This document shows, piece after piece, positions 1-9,858 of a stretch of 64,000 nucleotides of DNA (the stretch's first letter is position 1; each line of letters opens with the position of its first letter). A model generated the notes under the pieces. It made no database searches. It was not told the origin of the DNA and saw only the letters and a program-made list of their open reading frames with translations. The position numbers were made by a program, and so were the translations under genes. The stretch comes from Archilochus colubris (lineage: Eukaryota; Chordata; Aves; Apodiformes; Trochilidae), in contig CM041108.1 in assembly GCA_023079485.1 (NCBI GenBank), forward strand, positions 5,146,001 to 5,210,000, read 5' to 3'.

Positions 1-168
1 AACGATGATTGTTTCTTGTGTCCTGAGCAGTAAAGCATCTGAGAAGTCTGCTCTGCAGGCAGACAGCAGTTCTTAAATTGGTTTTTCCCTCTCCCCATGT
101 GGTAAGGCAGGAACTTTGCACAGAAAACCACTTTATAACACAATAACATTAATTTTCTTGCCTTCCAG

Positions 169-1740
169 GCGGTTCCAAGGCTGCATCTTTGCACTGGACA
201 GGTGAGCGAGCTGTCAGTGTCCTCCTGCTGGGTCTCCTTCCTGCAGCCTACCTGTATCCCGGGCCAGCCATGGACTATTCCCTGGCTGCAGCACTCACTC
301 TCCATGGCCACTGGTAAGCACCAGTGATCCCTCAGAATCAAAAGTAAAGTCTGGTAGGCAGGATGGCTCCAAGTGTTGGGTCTTAAATCTGTGACGTGTG
401 TGACTTATTGTCTGATCTTCACCAGGCTGGTGAAGGGACTCGAGCACAGACCCTATGAGGAGAGGCTGAGGGAGCTGGGGGTGTTGAGGCTGGAGAAGAG
501 GAGGCTCAGGGGAGACCTCATCACTCTCCAACTCCCTGAAAGGAGGTTGGAGCCAGGGGGGGGTTGGGCTCTTTCCCAGGCAACTCTCAGCAAGACAAGA
601 GGGCAGGGTCTCAAGTTGTGCCAGGGGAGGTTTAGGTTGGAGATGAGAAAGAATTTCTTTCTGGAGAGGGTGATCAGGCATTGGAATGGGCTGCCCAGGG
701 AAGTAGTGGATTCTCCGTGTCTGGAGATCTTTCCAAAGAGCCTGGATGTGGCACTGAGTGCCATGGGCTGGGAACCACGGGGGGAGTGGATCAAGGGTTG
801 GACTTGATGATCTCTGAGGTCCCTTCCAACCCAGCCAGTTCTGGGATTCTATGATCTAGTGTAAAACATCTGGGAAGAGATGGAAACAGAGTCATCACTC
901 TCCAAGTTCTGTGACTGTTGTGATCCTTGACAAGCTGTGCCTTGGTTTTCCTTTGTCACACTGTTCTCTCAGGCAGAAGGCAGGACACACGTTACCACTA
1001 AGGCATCCATCGATATTCTCTTGTGTTTTTTTACACAGTATCTTACCCCAGGAGAAAGAATTTCCTTTGCCACTGACAGTGTAGAATCTTCAACATTTTT
1101 ATCTTGTAATGAATCAGTGTTGTATAAACAGGGAACAGTGGCTGGCCCTAGAGCTACATCGTGCTGTTCAACCAAGAAAGAACTTGGTTTTCCCTCTCTT
1201 TGGGAGTCAGATAAACACTATATATCAAAGATTCTACAGGTTCTGTTGTTTGAAAGGCCTGTGCTCAACGTCTTGTTTCCTTGCTACCAGTCAGTACACT
1301 TTAGAGGCAGTATGTATATTAGCCTGATATAATACAGGGAATTTTGTTTTGGTTTTAGTTTTAGGGTTTTGGGTTTTTTTTTGGGGGGGGGTTGTTGTTT
1401 TGTTTTGTTGAGTGGGAACTCAGCATTCTTTATGAAGGGTTGAACAGGTAGATTATAGCAGGTGAAAAAAATTACATGCTTGAGCCATCCTAGTAGAATG
1501 CTAATGTAAACTGGGTGGATTTTAATGAGTGCTCCTTGCTGATATCAGCTGTTTTTTCCCCTCTTATTCCCTAGGGGTCTTGGACAGGTAATAACTGACT
1601 ATGTCCATGGAGATACACCCATTAAACTGGCCAACACAGGTCTGTACATCCTGTCAGCTGTTACCTTTGCTGGCCTCTGCTACTTTAACTATAATGATGT
1701 TGGTATCTGCAAGGCTGTTGCCATGCTCTGGAGCCTCTGA
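169..1740 (+). CDS. SDHD: SDHD, succinate dehydrogenase cytochrome b small subunit (3' part, exons 3-4)
   Basis: CybS is one of two membrane anchors of mitochondrial complex II. It helps bind heme b and ubiquinone in the inner membrane. Coding exons seen are 169-313 (145 nt) and 1575-1740 (166 nt, stop TGA); both lengths equal human exons 3 and 4 as I know them. The split codon TG|G at the junction gives W-G-L-G-Q. Visible landmarks are SKAASLHW, the [16 protein letters not shown] segment carrying the heme-ligand His, TDYVHGD with the quinone-site Tyr, and the C-terminal [11 protein letters not shown]. Acceptors are ccttccag and attccctag; the donor at 314 is gtaagc. Exons 1-2 lie left of the window, so the protein is partial here. 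The intron holds a CR1 tail. It is tail-to-tail with IL18. Confidence 0.96.
418..857 (+). repeat. CR1 LINE 3' tail in SDHD intron 3
   Basis: The sequence shows the familiar avian CR1 3' end. It has ggagaggctgagggagctgg, aggaggctcaggggagacct, gaatgggctgcccaggga, and the terminal gaggtcccttccaacccagc followed by ttctgggattctatgat. It lies in the same orientation as SDHD. Only the 3' region is present, which is typical 5' truncation, so no reverse transcriptase is encoded. The open frames across it are CR1 tail and not host protein. Confidence 0.93.
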
Positions 1741-2208
1741 GATGCGACCAAGTTCCTGACAAACATGATTGTTCACTGCTGCCTCTGCTTCATGTTTGTA
1801 CCAACGTGTTGAATGCAAAACAGATTAATAACCAAGGGTCCATATTATGTACTTACTGCAGCAAGTTCAGAGATAGTCTTTTAGAAAGAAGTATCAGTAG
1901 AAATGTTAGAAAAAGGGGATTTAAAATGGATAATATCAAGACAAGAGTGAGTTGATTTAAGTTGCAGTGTAAATTACATCAGTGACAAATAGCTGAAGGC
2001 AGCTTTCCTCATCACAGCAGCTTTAATGAATGTTTTTCTAAAATAATTGTTGTTTGGTTTCTTATTTTGTAAATCAAACTCGACTTGGAGAAAGTGGAAT
2101 TCTTATTTCTGACGACACAACAACTGAACTGTATGTAAGGCACACCCTGTAACTCTGGACCCTGAGACTTGATGCAGAAAAGGGAATCCTTTTTTTCGTA
2201 ATCCATAC

Positions 2209-2214
2209 AATAAA
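2209..2214 (+). terminator. SDHD: SDHD polyadenylation signal AATAAA
   Basis: AATAAA lies 469 nt after the SDHD stop. A GT-rich tract (tgtgtgtgtttgctcc) begins about 17 nt downstream, as expected for a cleavage/polyadenylation site near 2230. The span 1741-2208 is therefore the likely 3' UTR. Confidence 0.75.
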
Positions 2215-2230
2215 GAATTTGCAGAAATCC

Positions 2231-3394
2231 TGTGTGTGTTTGCTCCTGAATGACTTTTACAACTTTTGGGTCACTGAAAATGTTTGCAGATAGTTTGTTT
2301 GTTTCCTAAAGTCAAGATCAAGTACTAATTCACACTGTTATGTTACTGTTTATGCTGTTACTCTACATTACTTCACTTATGTGTTATAAAGCAAAACATA
2401 TTTTTATGAATATCTACTCTCCTTAATACTTAAAGTGGTGCCTTAGACTTAATATAAAAGTCATGTCCACTAGAAAATACAGCAATAATTGACTTAGGAG
2501 AAAATACTCTTGCAGATTAATTTTAGGAGCACAGATGGCATATGGCTTTCATAGTTTCCCTGGAGCCTGTATGATCACCTGCAACATATTTGAGGAGTTT
2601 GTTTTCTAAATAAACACTGGTAACACATTTTCTTGTGTGACTTCAAAGACAACAAACACACCTTTCTGTCATAGCTTGACATGAGACCAAGGCAGTGGTC
2701 TTCATGTTTTTTTGGTTTGGGGCATTTTACATGGGGAAATGAGGTTCTATTTATCTTTGTACTTGGCTTTATCTTTGAGTTTCACAGGAGTAAGGAGCAG
2801 TGAACTGCTTCCACATTTGAGTGGTACTTCTGTGGTCCTATTAATAGTAAGAGGAAGAGAGTTGGGTGTTACCATCAGTCTGATTGTGCAATAAATGGAA
2901 TAAGTTGCTGTTTGAATTCTACAGGACTGTCTGGTTTTTTAAAATCTGGTTGGAATGTTTGTTTATTCATTTATTTCATCATGTACTCACAAGAAATACC
3001 ATGTAGCTGCCCACGTCTGTTTTGCTGATCTTGCAGACAAAATTGAGGTGGTTGCTGCTTTCTGGTGTGGTCTGATTTAGGTATCAGTGAAACATTTGTT
3101 GTCATTGCAAGGAAGATGTGCCCATCATTGGTAAGTGTCATTGTAGAATCTGAGCATATATCATAGAGAGTGTTTCATATTTTCTCTTTGGTGACCAAAC
3201 ACAAGATGCACAGAGGGGGCAGGGGAGGATTTAGGATATTTTGTGTGAGACAAGGACAAAAAACTTCAGTAGAGTTTTCACTGTTAAAGTAAATTAGCAA
3301 TTTTCTTGTTGTTTCTACTTCAGGTGAAGATGAGAATGTCACTGTAACAGATTGATGAAGACACTCCAGAAGTAATCCTGATGCAAACCCAGTG
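2231..3394. other. SDHD-IL18 convergent intergenic spacer
   Basis: AT-rich spacer between two tail-to-tail genes. I see no coding exon, no tandem repeat and no recognisable transposon. The right part may be the far end of the IL18 3' UTR, depending on which polyadenylation signal is used. Confidence 0.6.
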
Positions 3395-3400
3395 TTTATT
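3395..3400 (-). terminator. IL18: Candidate distal IL18 polyadenylation signal (AATAAA on minus)
   Basis: Minus-strand AATAAA 369 nt past the IL18 stop. A second minus-strand AATAAA lies nearer, at 3642-3647. The sequence alone cannot say which is used. Confidence 0.4.
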
Positions 3401-3768
3401 GGCTAGGTGCATGGTCAGCTTATAGAAATACATTTTAAGTGGTCTTTTCTCCCTCCCCAAAATAGGTTTACTTCATATATATGACACCTGATTCAAAAGC
3501 TGCTTGATCAATAGCCAGTAAAGATGATTGGGATCAAACAGGACCACACAGACATGCACATTCTTGTTTCTTCATGGTGTAATTCTCTTCTGACCAGAAA
3601 ATATTCTGCTTCCTTTTGCCAATAGTTTGGATTTCTTTTCCTTTATTTTGTACTGATTTATGGCAGCTAAAAACATAAAACTGACTTGCCTGAAGAAAAA
3701 ATATCTTTCTTAAACGTATTTTAAGACTTGCAGTATGTCATATGTTGTCACTCTCATTCTGACTTAAG

Positions 3769-5505
3769 TTAGAAACTTATCTTCATGGTTTCATCCACTT
3801 CATCTTCTCTTGAGAGTTTCTTTAGAATTAATTTTCTTAAGCTACCTTCTTCCTCAAAGGCCAGAAACATTCCTTGTTCTAGTGAGTATTCAAACTTAAA
3901 TGCTCTGGAACTAGAAGATGTAAATCTCTTTTTGAAAAAGATTACATTACTTTCACCAGGAAATTTCTCAGGAACTTCTCCTTCCTGAGGAAGAAAAAGG
4001 TCATAGATCAGTTCCATCACAAGGCCTGAGCAGTTTTGTTTCAGCTCACACATTTGAATTCTTAATTTTGCCTACTATTTACATGGAAAGCAGACACTTA
4101 CCTTAAATTGAATGATCATTTTTCCACATTCCTCCTCACAACACATGTAGTAACTTTTATCTTCTACCTGGACACTGAATGCAACAGGTGTCCCTGCCCC
4201 AGGTGTGGTACTATTGTAACAGTGGATGCTGAACAGCATTCCATTGCCTGAAGAGAAAGTGTTTGTTAGGAGCAGTCTGTGAGCACTGAAGCAACTTAAC
4301 CAGATTATGTTTTACCATTCCATTTGCTCTCAGACTTCCTCTTTAGAGTCATAACAAAGAAAAAAAAAATATGTATAGAATAAACAGTGCAATAGGTTTA
4401 GTATAAATTTGGAAGATGTACCAGATTTCATCTCCTGGTCTGTCAGATGTTCAAAAGCTGCCACGTTTAAATCTGGTCGAACCACAAGCAACTGGCTGTT
4501 GACATTTCTGAGGACTCTGTAGAGAATTTTATCCTTACAGAAGGCATCACATTCCAGACCTGCAGACATATTGAGCAAAGAGGGTCAAATATTTAAACTG
4601 TAATCTCCTCAGGTGGTAACAGTTTGCTCCAGGCTTACTCTTGTCACTAAGAACACCAGGAGAAACAAGTTCCTAGAATGATAATCTCAAACAAAATTAG
4701 GGCCCATGTCATTCTTAACACCTGGGGCTTGTAGCAGTCCAGGCAGGACAGGAGGATTTCTCAGAACACAGCAATCTATATATAAGCAAGAGAAGTTAGC
4801 TGTTAATGAGAGTTCAGGAGTAGCAGTCCTCTCCTTAGCCAACAATTAGAATTGCATCAAAAGGTCCTTCTGTTAGGGAAGCCACTGCCCTGTCCCTCAG
4901 GAGGAGCTAAAGAAACATCAACTTGAGAAGGTAAGCAATAAGTTTGTTTGAAATGATCAGTTTGAAACCTCATCCTCTAGGGTGCACAAAGCATTTGTGA
5001 GTTAGTAAGTGTGAGCAGGTTAGTTATGGCAGAATTGATAGGTTAATAAATTATGGGCTTACCCTCATCATCTTGGTTCCAAGTGGGCAGTGAAAAAAAA
5101 AGGAAAGAAAAAACAACATTAAGCTCTGTCCCTACGAACCACTTTCTGTTCTGTGAGACTGGAAACCAGCCAGCCACCTACACATTTCCAGTTGTACTCC
5201 CCAGTATCTCAGGGTCTTTTTGCAGTGAACAGCCTGGCCCTGAGAACTATTGTTCTAAGAGGGTGGGGACTGTAAATACTTTGAGCGTTGCTCAGGTATT
5301 ATGGCGGGGAAAAAAACATGATTCTACAAAAACCAGGGGTGCCAGCCCAAGGAAAGGATTGAATTGTACATCAGTTTTTGGTCTTTTATGCAGAAATAAG
5401 TTACAGTGTGTCGCTTTTCAGCAGTGGGTAGGAATTACCTTCAAAATAGAGGCAGGAATTTTTTCCAAGTTGTATTGGACACACAAGAATCTCCTCATCG
5501 CTCAT
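3769..5505 (-). CDS. IL18: IL18, interleukin-18 precursor
   Basis: Pro-inflammatory IL-1-family cytokine made as a leaderless precursor and activated by caspase cleavage. It signals through the IL-18 receptor to induce interferon-gamma. Minus-strand coding exons are 5505-5439, 5071-5063 (9 nt), 4559-4422, 4247-4102 and 3984-3769, together 576 nt or 191 aa in frame. The N-terminus MSDEEILVCP has no signal peptide. The likely caspase site is the Asp in LECD|AFCKDK (after residue 30). The beta-trefoil core is recognisable from NVNSQLLVVRPDLNVAAF, YYMCCEEECGKMIIQFK, ESNVIFFKKRFTS and FEYSLEQGMFLAFEEE. Introns have GT-AG ends. A noncoding 5' exon is expected upstream because an acceptor (cttttggcag) precedes the start codon by 7 nt. 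The C-terminus ends earlier than the chicken protein as I know it. Confidence 0.95.
5063..5071 (-). CDS. IL18: IL18 9-nt coding microexon
   Basis: Minus-strand ATGATGAGG is followed by the donor GTAAGC. It is preceded by a long pyrimidine tract and the first downstream AG (ggaaccaag). Splicing G|AT GAT GAG G|GT inserts D-D-E between LYFE and GLECD and keeps the frame. Human IL18 has a short exon encoding the equivalent acidic stretch, and chicken has FEEDELECD there. Skipping it would also stay in frame, so it may be alternatively used. Confidence 0.8.
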
Positions 5506-5559
5506 CTTCTCCCTGCCAAAAGCACAGGGAGAGGTCTCAGAGTTAGGAGCAGTGCTTCT

Positions 5560-6190
5560 TAGCCTTTAAGCCAAGGGCTCGTTCTCTTGAAGCACACAAT
5601 CCTGTGACGGGGCTGCCTGCGGTTCGGCCCAGAGCTGCCAGCTCCGGCGGGGTTCTGGTTCTGCCTCTTCCCAAAGCCTCAAGGACGTGCCAGCCGCGGG
5701 ACATCCCTCCCGCATCGGGATGCGCTCGGAGCGAGCATCTTCGTCCCCCGCGGAGACCGGGGGGCAGCGGTGCGGGGCTGCCGGCCTCAGGCGGACCATC
5801 CCGGGCCCGCTGGGGTTCGGACCCGTGTGCCAGCGCCGGGCAGAACCCTCCTGGTGCCGCAAGCCCGGGGCGAGGGCCGAGAGGCGGCCATGACCCTCCC
5901 CGGCTCCTCGTCCCGCTGCTCCCCCCCGACTCCAGAAGAAGGTGCGGGGGTTCAGCTCCCGCAGCCCGAGCCCACCCCTTCCCCGACCCGCTGCCCCCCT
6001 CCCGCGTACGCGTCTGTACCTGGGGTGCGGGAGCCAAAGCTTGCGGGGTGCTGCCGGGCAGGGCTGAGCCCGGGCTGGCGTCACCTCCGCGCGTCCCTGT
6101 GACACCCGGGGGAGCCCCGGAGGGGCGGTGGGAGCCGGGCATGGGGATTTTACATTGCGGCTTGCAGCGCTGTCCCACGGGCAGAATAAA
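5560..6190. promoter_or_regulatory. CpG island, probable IL18 promoter and 5' noncoding exon
   Basis: Abrupt rise in G+C and CpG density between AT-rich flanks, immediately 5' of the first IL18 coding exon. Several GGCGGGG/CCCCGCC-type boxes are visible. Open frames of about 230 codons on both strands come from the base composition and match no protein I know. The exact transcription start is not visible. Confidence 0.7.
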
Positions 6191-7487
6191 CCAACAGGAG
6201 AGGCTGAAATCAGGGCAGTTTCCCAAAATATCTGTCTACGTCTGCATTTATTCCGCGGCACTTCCTCTCTCCCCTGGAGAAAGCGAATAATGTAAAGCTG
6301 AGGTTACAAAGGAAGCTTTTTGCCTTTATCTCACACAGAGGACACCACGTTGTCTCATTACACCAGCACCTCCAAACTCGGTTTCCTCGGTCCATAAAGT
6401 CCCGAGCAGTATTTTTGGAAGAGATACTAGCTGTCAGGATGTAGAATTCTCCACACACACGAGTGAGTTGCTCATAAACATCAAGCCTGCCAGTTTAGGA
6501 CTGAAAACACATTGCATGTGTCTAGTTCTTTGTAATGACAGCACTGAGGGATTTACCACTGGGGTCTGGTGGGAAAGCTTCCGATTATTTTCCACCCTTT
6601 GGTACAGCAGGAGCTTGGGAATTCAGGCTCCTGCCAGGCATCCAGAAACCTGGATAGGTATGGATGAGATAGGAGAGATGGAACCTATGGATAGGTTCTG
6701 GTATGAGGGAGAGCTAATTTGGTCAGAAATAATCTGGTAGTCGAAGCCAGATTGATAGCTCCTAGTTTACTACCTGTAAATTGTTTTCCAGGTGTGTATT
6801 AATTGCAAATAAATAAAATGGAGGTGGCCATTAACTTATATCAGCTGCAGCCCCGAAATGTGATGCTTCTCAGAAGTGCTGCCTTTGGTGGTTGTGGAGT
6901 TCTTCACGCTCCAAGTGTTGCCGTGACCGTAAGGGCAAACACAGCGTAGTGATGGGACAACTAAGGCCCTGAAAAACCTGGAAACTGAAGGTGGGAATGA
7001 AGAAATAACCAACATTTTTGTATCAGCTGTAGAGCTTGGTAGTGTTGACTGGAATACCCAGCTCTTGATTTTCTGTTTATAATGGTACCCATCACAGCAC
7101 TGGGGCATCCAGCACATTTCCTTGCACATTCCAGCAAGGAAAACGTAACCTTATTTTCCACTATTTAGAAAAAAGAAGTTGGTGTTGGCAGCTGTCTCAT
7201 TTTAGGGGCATTACTGACTGTAGTGACAGCAGTCCATCGGGTTTTACTAATTCATGGCTTGCCTTTTCAAACACATCCATCTCTCCTCTGCCATTGCACT
7301 GCTGCCCCAAAACCTTCCAGTGACACCAAATGTGACTGGCCCCATCACTGGTGCTTGGACCAGGGGAAAAAGAAGAAAAGAATGTTTTTAATTTTATTGC
7401 CGATTGGTTCTCTGTTCTCCAGGGGTTCTTCAATGCCAGCTGCGTTATTTTTATTTATTGCATTACTTGGATGTGGCCTCTCCTGAC
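6191..7487. other. Spacer between IL18 promoter and TEX12 upstream repeat
   Basis: Mixed-composition unique DNA with no supported exon. It contains one copy (6702-6729) of a short sequence that recurs in TEX12 intron 3. No transposon family is recognised. Confidence 0.5.
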
Positions 7488-7906
7488 AGACACCGAACCT
7501 CTCCTGTCAATCAGCCCCCGAACCTCTCCTGGCAGCCTCTGAACCCCACCTGGCAGCCCCTGAACCTGCCCTGTCAATCAGCCCCCAAACCGCTCCTGTC
7601 AGTCAGCCCCTGAACCTCTCCTAACAGCCCCCGAACCTCTCTTGGCAGCCCCCGAACCCCTCCTGACAGCCCCTGAACCCCTTCTGACAGCACCCGAACC
7701 TCTCTTGTCAATCAGCCCCCGAACCCCTACTGACAAACCTGAACCTCTCCTGTCAATCAGCCCCCGAACCTCTCCTGACAGCCCCTGAACCTCTCTTAGC
7801 AGCCCCCGAACCCCTCCTGACAGCCCCCGAACCTCTCCTGTCAATCAGCCCCCGAACCTCTCCTGTAACCCCCGAACCTCTCCTGACAGCCCCCGAACCT
7901 CTCCTC
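7488..7906. repeat. C-rich minisatellite upstream of TEX12
   Basis: About 18 imperfect tandem copies of a roughly 21-24 nt unit such as cctgacagcccccgaacctc, alternating with a variant carrying tcaatcagcccccgaacctc. The unit is close to a multiple of three, so the minus strand stays open with repeated RGSGAVR-type residues. That is a by-product of the repeat and not a gene. It abuts the TEX12 CpG island. Confidence 0.9.
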
Positions 7907-8260
7907 CCAGCCACGGGGCGGGGGTTTCCCCCTCACTGCCCCATGGCAGCTCGCGCTGTGGCCGTTAACGGTCGCGCAGTGCCGGGAGGAGCAGCAAGCG
8001 CCCGGCTGCCTGGGGACGGGACCCGGGGGATAGGGACAGGGACCCGGGGGATAGGGACAGGGACCCGGGGGAAGGGACTTGACCCAGTTTTTGGAGGGGG
8101 TTGCCCTGTGGAAGTGTGGCGAGACGACCCAGCTCCCTCTGGCCAAGGCCTCGCCCCGTGCGCCACGTCCCTCAGCACCTCCGTGAGCCGGGGCTGGGAG
8201 CCGCCATCTCCAGCACCCATCCCTGCCCTCACCCTGCCCGGCGGAGGAGCTCGCAGAGGT
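7900..8260. promoter_or_regulatory. CpG island, probable TEX12 promoter and first noncoding exon
   Basis: CpG- and GC-rich block ending at a good donor-like site (gcagag|gtaatg near 8258), about 110 nt before the acceptor of the first TEX12 coding exon. A noncoding exon 1 spliced to 8370 is the simplest reading. The block includes the G-rich tandem repeat at 8012-8077. Confidence 0.65.
8012..8077 (+). repeat. G-rich 20-21 nt tandem repeat with quadruplex potential
   Basis: Three successive copies of a unit containing gggacccgggggataggga. This gives more than ten runs of three or more G on the plus strand separated by short loops, inside the TEX12 promoter island. Confidence 0.85.
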
Positions 8261-8375
8261 AATGGTTTACTGGTTTTACACACGGGTGAAATGTCTGGCG
8301 GTTGTGCAAGATAAGCGTGTTGCACATTGTGGTGGTGTTTTGTTGTTTGTTTGTTTTGTTTTTTGCCAGGCAGCG

Positions 8376-9587
8376 ATGACAAGCAACACGCAAAAATGCG
8401 ACGAAAACAGAAATAAACGTAAAAAAGAGGTGGAGGTGAGCAGGGAGGGAGGGAGGAAGGAGCTGGACTCGTCTGGGCACAGGGAAGGGAGGAAAGCCCT
8501 CACCCCAGGGCCGTTTCTGACATTCCTGTGGCAAGGAGAAGAGGACAGAGGGCTCCATGTCAGGTTATGTAGTCAGGGGAAACATCTTTGAGTTTCTTGT
8601 GAGGACAGACTGTAAACTTTCTCTTAGTCTTGGACAAAACTGGGTGTGCACTGCAGCATGGTTATGTACGGCTTGAGAGTCAGCTCCTGAAGTACACCAC
8701 CTTTTTTTGATAAAAATGATCCCAAGCTGGTGCTTCCTGCTCTCCTTGCTGGCTCCATGTGAAAGATTGGTGTTGATGGTGGGAAGCCAATAAATAACAC
8801 CTGCACTTTCTCTGATAACAATCTCTCGAGATCTTTTTAAAACTTTTCTTCAGTTTATCTCTCTTGTTTAAAGTCCTAGAACTTGTATTTTTTTTTATGT
8901 GCTCTGTTGTTAGAATGAAGCTTCAGAAAATCCTCAGTTGCCATGCCTTGAGAAAACAGATGTGGCTTTTTCTGAGGGCTCACAGTCCCCTTACAAACCT
9001 GAACCACTGGAAAAAGTTGTAAATGGTGATGTATTAAATATATTGGAAGTAACTTCAGTTGCTTTGGTGCTCTGATGAAAAGCCATTCAAACGTTTAAAT
9101 AAAATTGTTTTTTTCTTTTGACAGAGATGAACAAAGAAATTATGAACTTGTTGTCAAAATACGCTCAAATTTTAAGGCAAGTTAACTTTGTCTTTTTTGT
9201 ACAGCACTTTTCTAACTTCTCTAGAGAAAACAGATTACTGTGGCTGCAGTTCAGGCAAAATAGCACTGAAAAGTGTCCAACACAGCTCTTGATATTAACA
9301 TGCTGTGTTATGAGGGAGAGCTGATTTGGTCAGAAACTGAGTACTGGTAGATAACACGTTTTTAAGAAGGGCATAAAAACAGTTCTAAGTAGAAAGTTCA
9401 TGGAATTAGTATTGATTTTAACGACAGATTTTTTCAATTAAGTGAGAGAGCAGCAGTGGATGCATCTTATGTCCAAGAACTTGATGGAATCTTAAGAGAA
9501 GCGAGGACCATAGAAACCCACTTAAAACAGAAAAAGGAGAGTCTGAAACAGAGATTCACTGTGGTTGCAAGTACTCTACAAAGTTAA
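8376..9587 (+). CDS. TEX12: TEX12, synaptonemal complex central element protein
   Basis: Meiotic protein that assembles with SYCE2 in the central element of the synaptonemal complex. Coding exons are 8376-8435, 8914-9025, 9125-9176 and 9443-9587, together 369 nt or 122 aa (human 123 as I know it). The N-terminus [20 protein letters not shown] is polar and variable. The C-terminal half is the conserved coiled coil: [20 protein letters not shown], then [18 protein letters not shown] and [14 protein letters not shown], closely matching the human [10 protein letters not shown] and QRFTVIANTL segments. The start ATG lies 6 nt into an exon with acceptor ttttgccag. Three donors are as expected, except that the third intron begins with GC (see separate entry). 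A noncoding exon probably lies in the CpG island upstream. Confidence 0.95.
9177..9442 (+). other. TEX12: TEX12 intron 3 of GC-AG type
   Basis: The exon ends ...TTTTAAG and the intron starts GCAAGT; the acceptor is ttcaattaag. Only this junction gives the conserved TTA AG|T GAG AGA (L-S-E-R). AG|GCAAGT is the usual strong context for GC donors. No nearby GT keeps the conserved L-S-E-R junction. Confidence 0.85.
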
Positions 9588-9852
9588 ATGGAGCTTGTTA
9601 GACTGCAGAAATACAGAGTAAAACTTGCGGTGTGTTTTGTATACTAAAGTATAAACTATGATGAGTGATACAATGAATGTTTCACAAACATCTTGTGTAA
9701 ATATTTGTAGTAGTTCAGAAAACTTTCACCACTTAAACAGCAATTTATTTTTAGATAAGTAGATGAAACACATAGTGTAGTGCTAGTTAGTAAAAAAAAA
9801 AAAACAACTAAATATAAATTTAAAGCCCTATTAACTCCAAGAGATTCTACAC

Positions 9853-9858
9853 ATTAAA
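9853..9858 (+). terminator. TEX12: Candidate TEX12 polyadenylation signal ATTAAA
   Basis: ATTAAA lies 266 nt after the TEX12 stop with T-rich tracts just downstream. A canonical AATAAA also occurs at 10662-10667, so the choice is uncertain. Confidence 0.35.

Noticed and set aside
373..807. 144-codon plus-strand and overlapping minus-strand open frames
   Set aside because: They lie wholly within the CR1 3' tail, which does not encode the CR1 proteins and is not host coding sequence.
5543..6290. Three overlapping open frames of about 230 codons on both strands
   Set aside because: They coincide with the CpG island and arise from GC-rich composition. No known protein features, and both strands are open at once.
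7599..7844. Minus-strand 81-codon frame with RGSGAVR repeats
   Set aside because: It is the translation of the minisatellite, whose unit length is close to a multiple of three.
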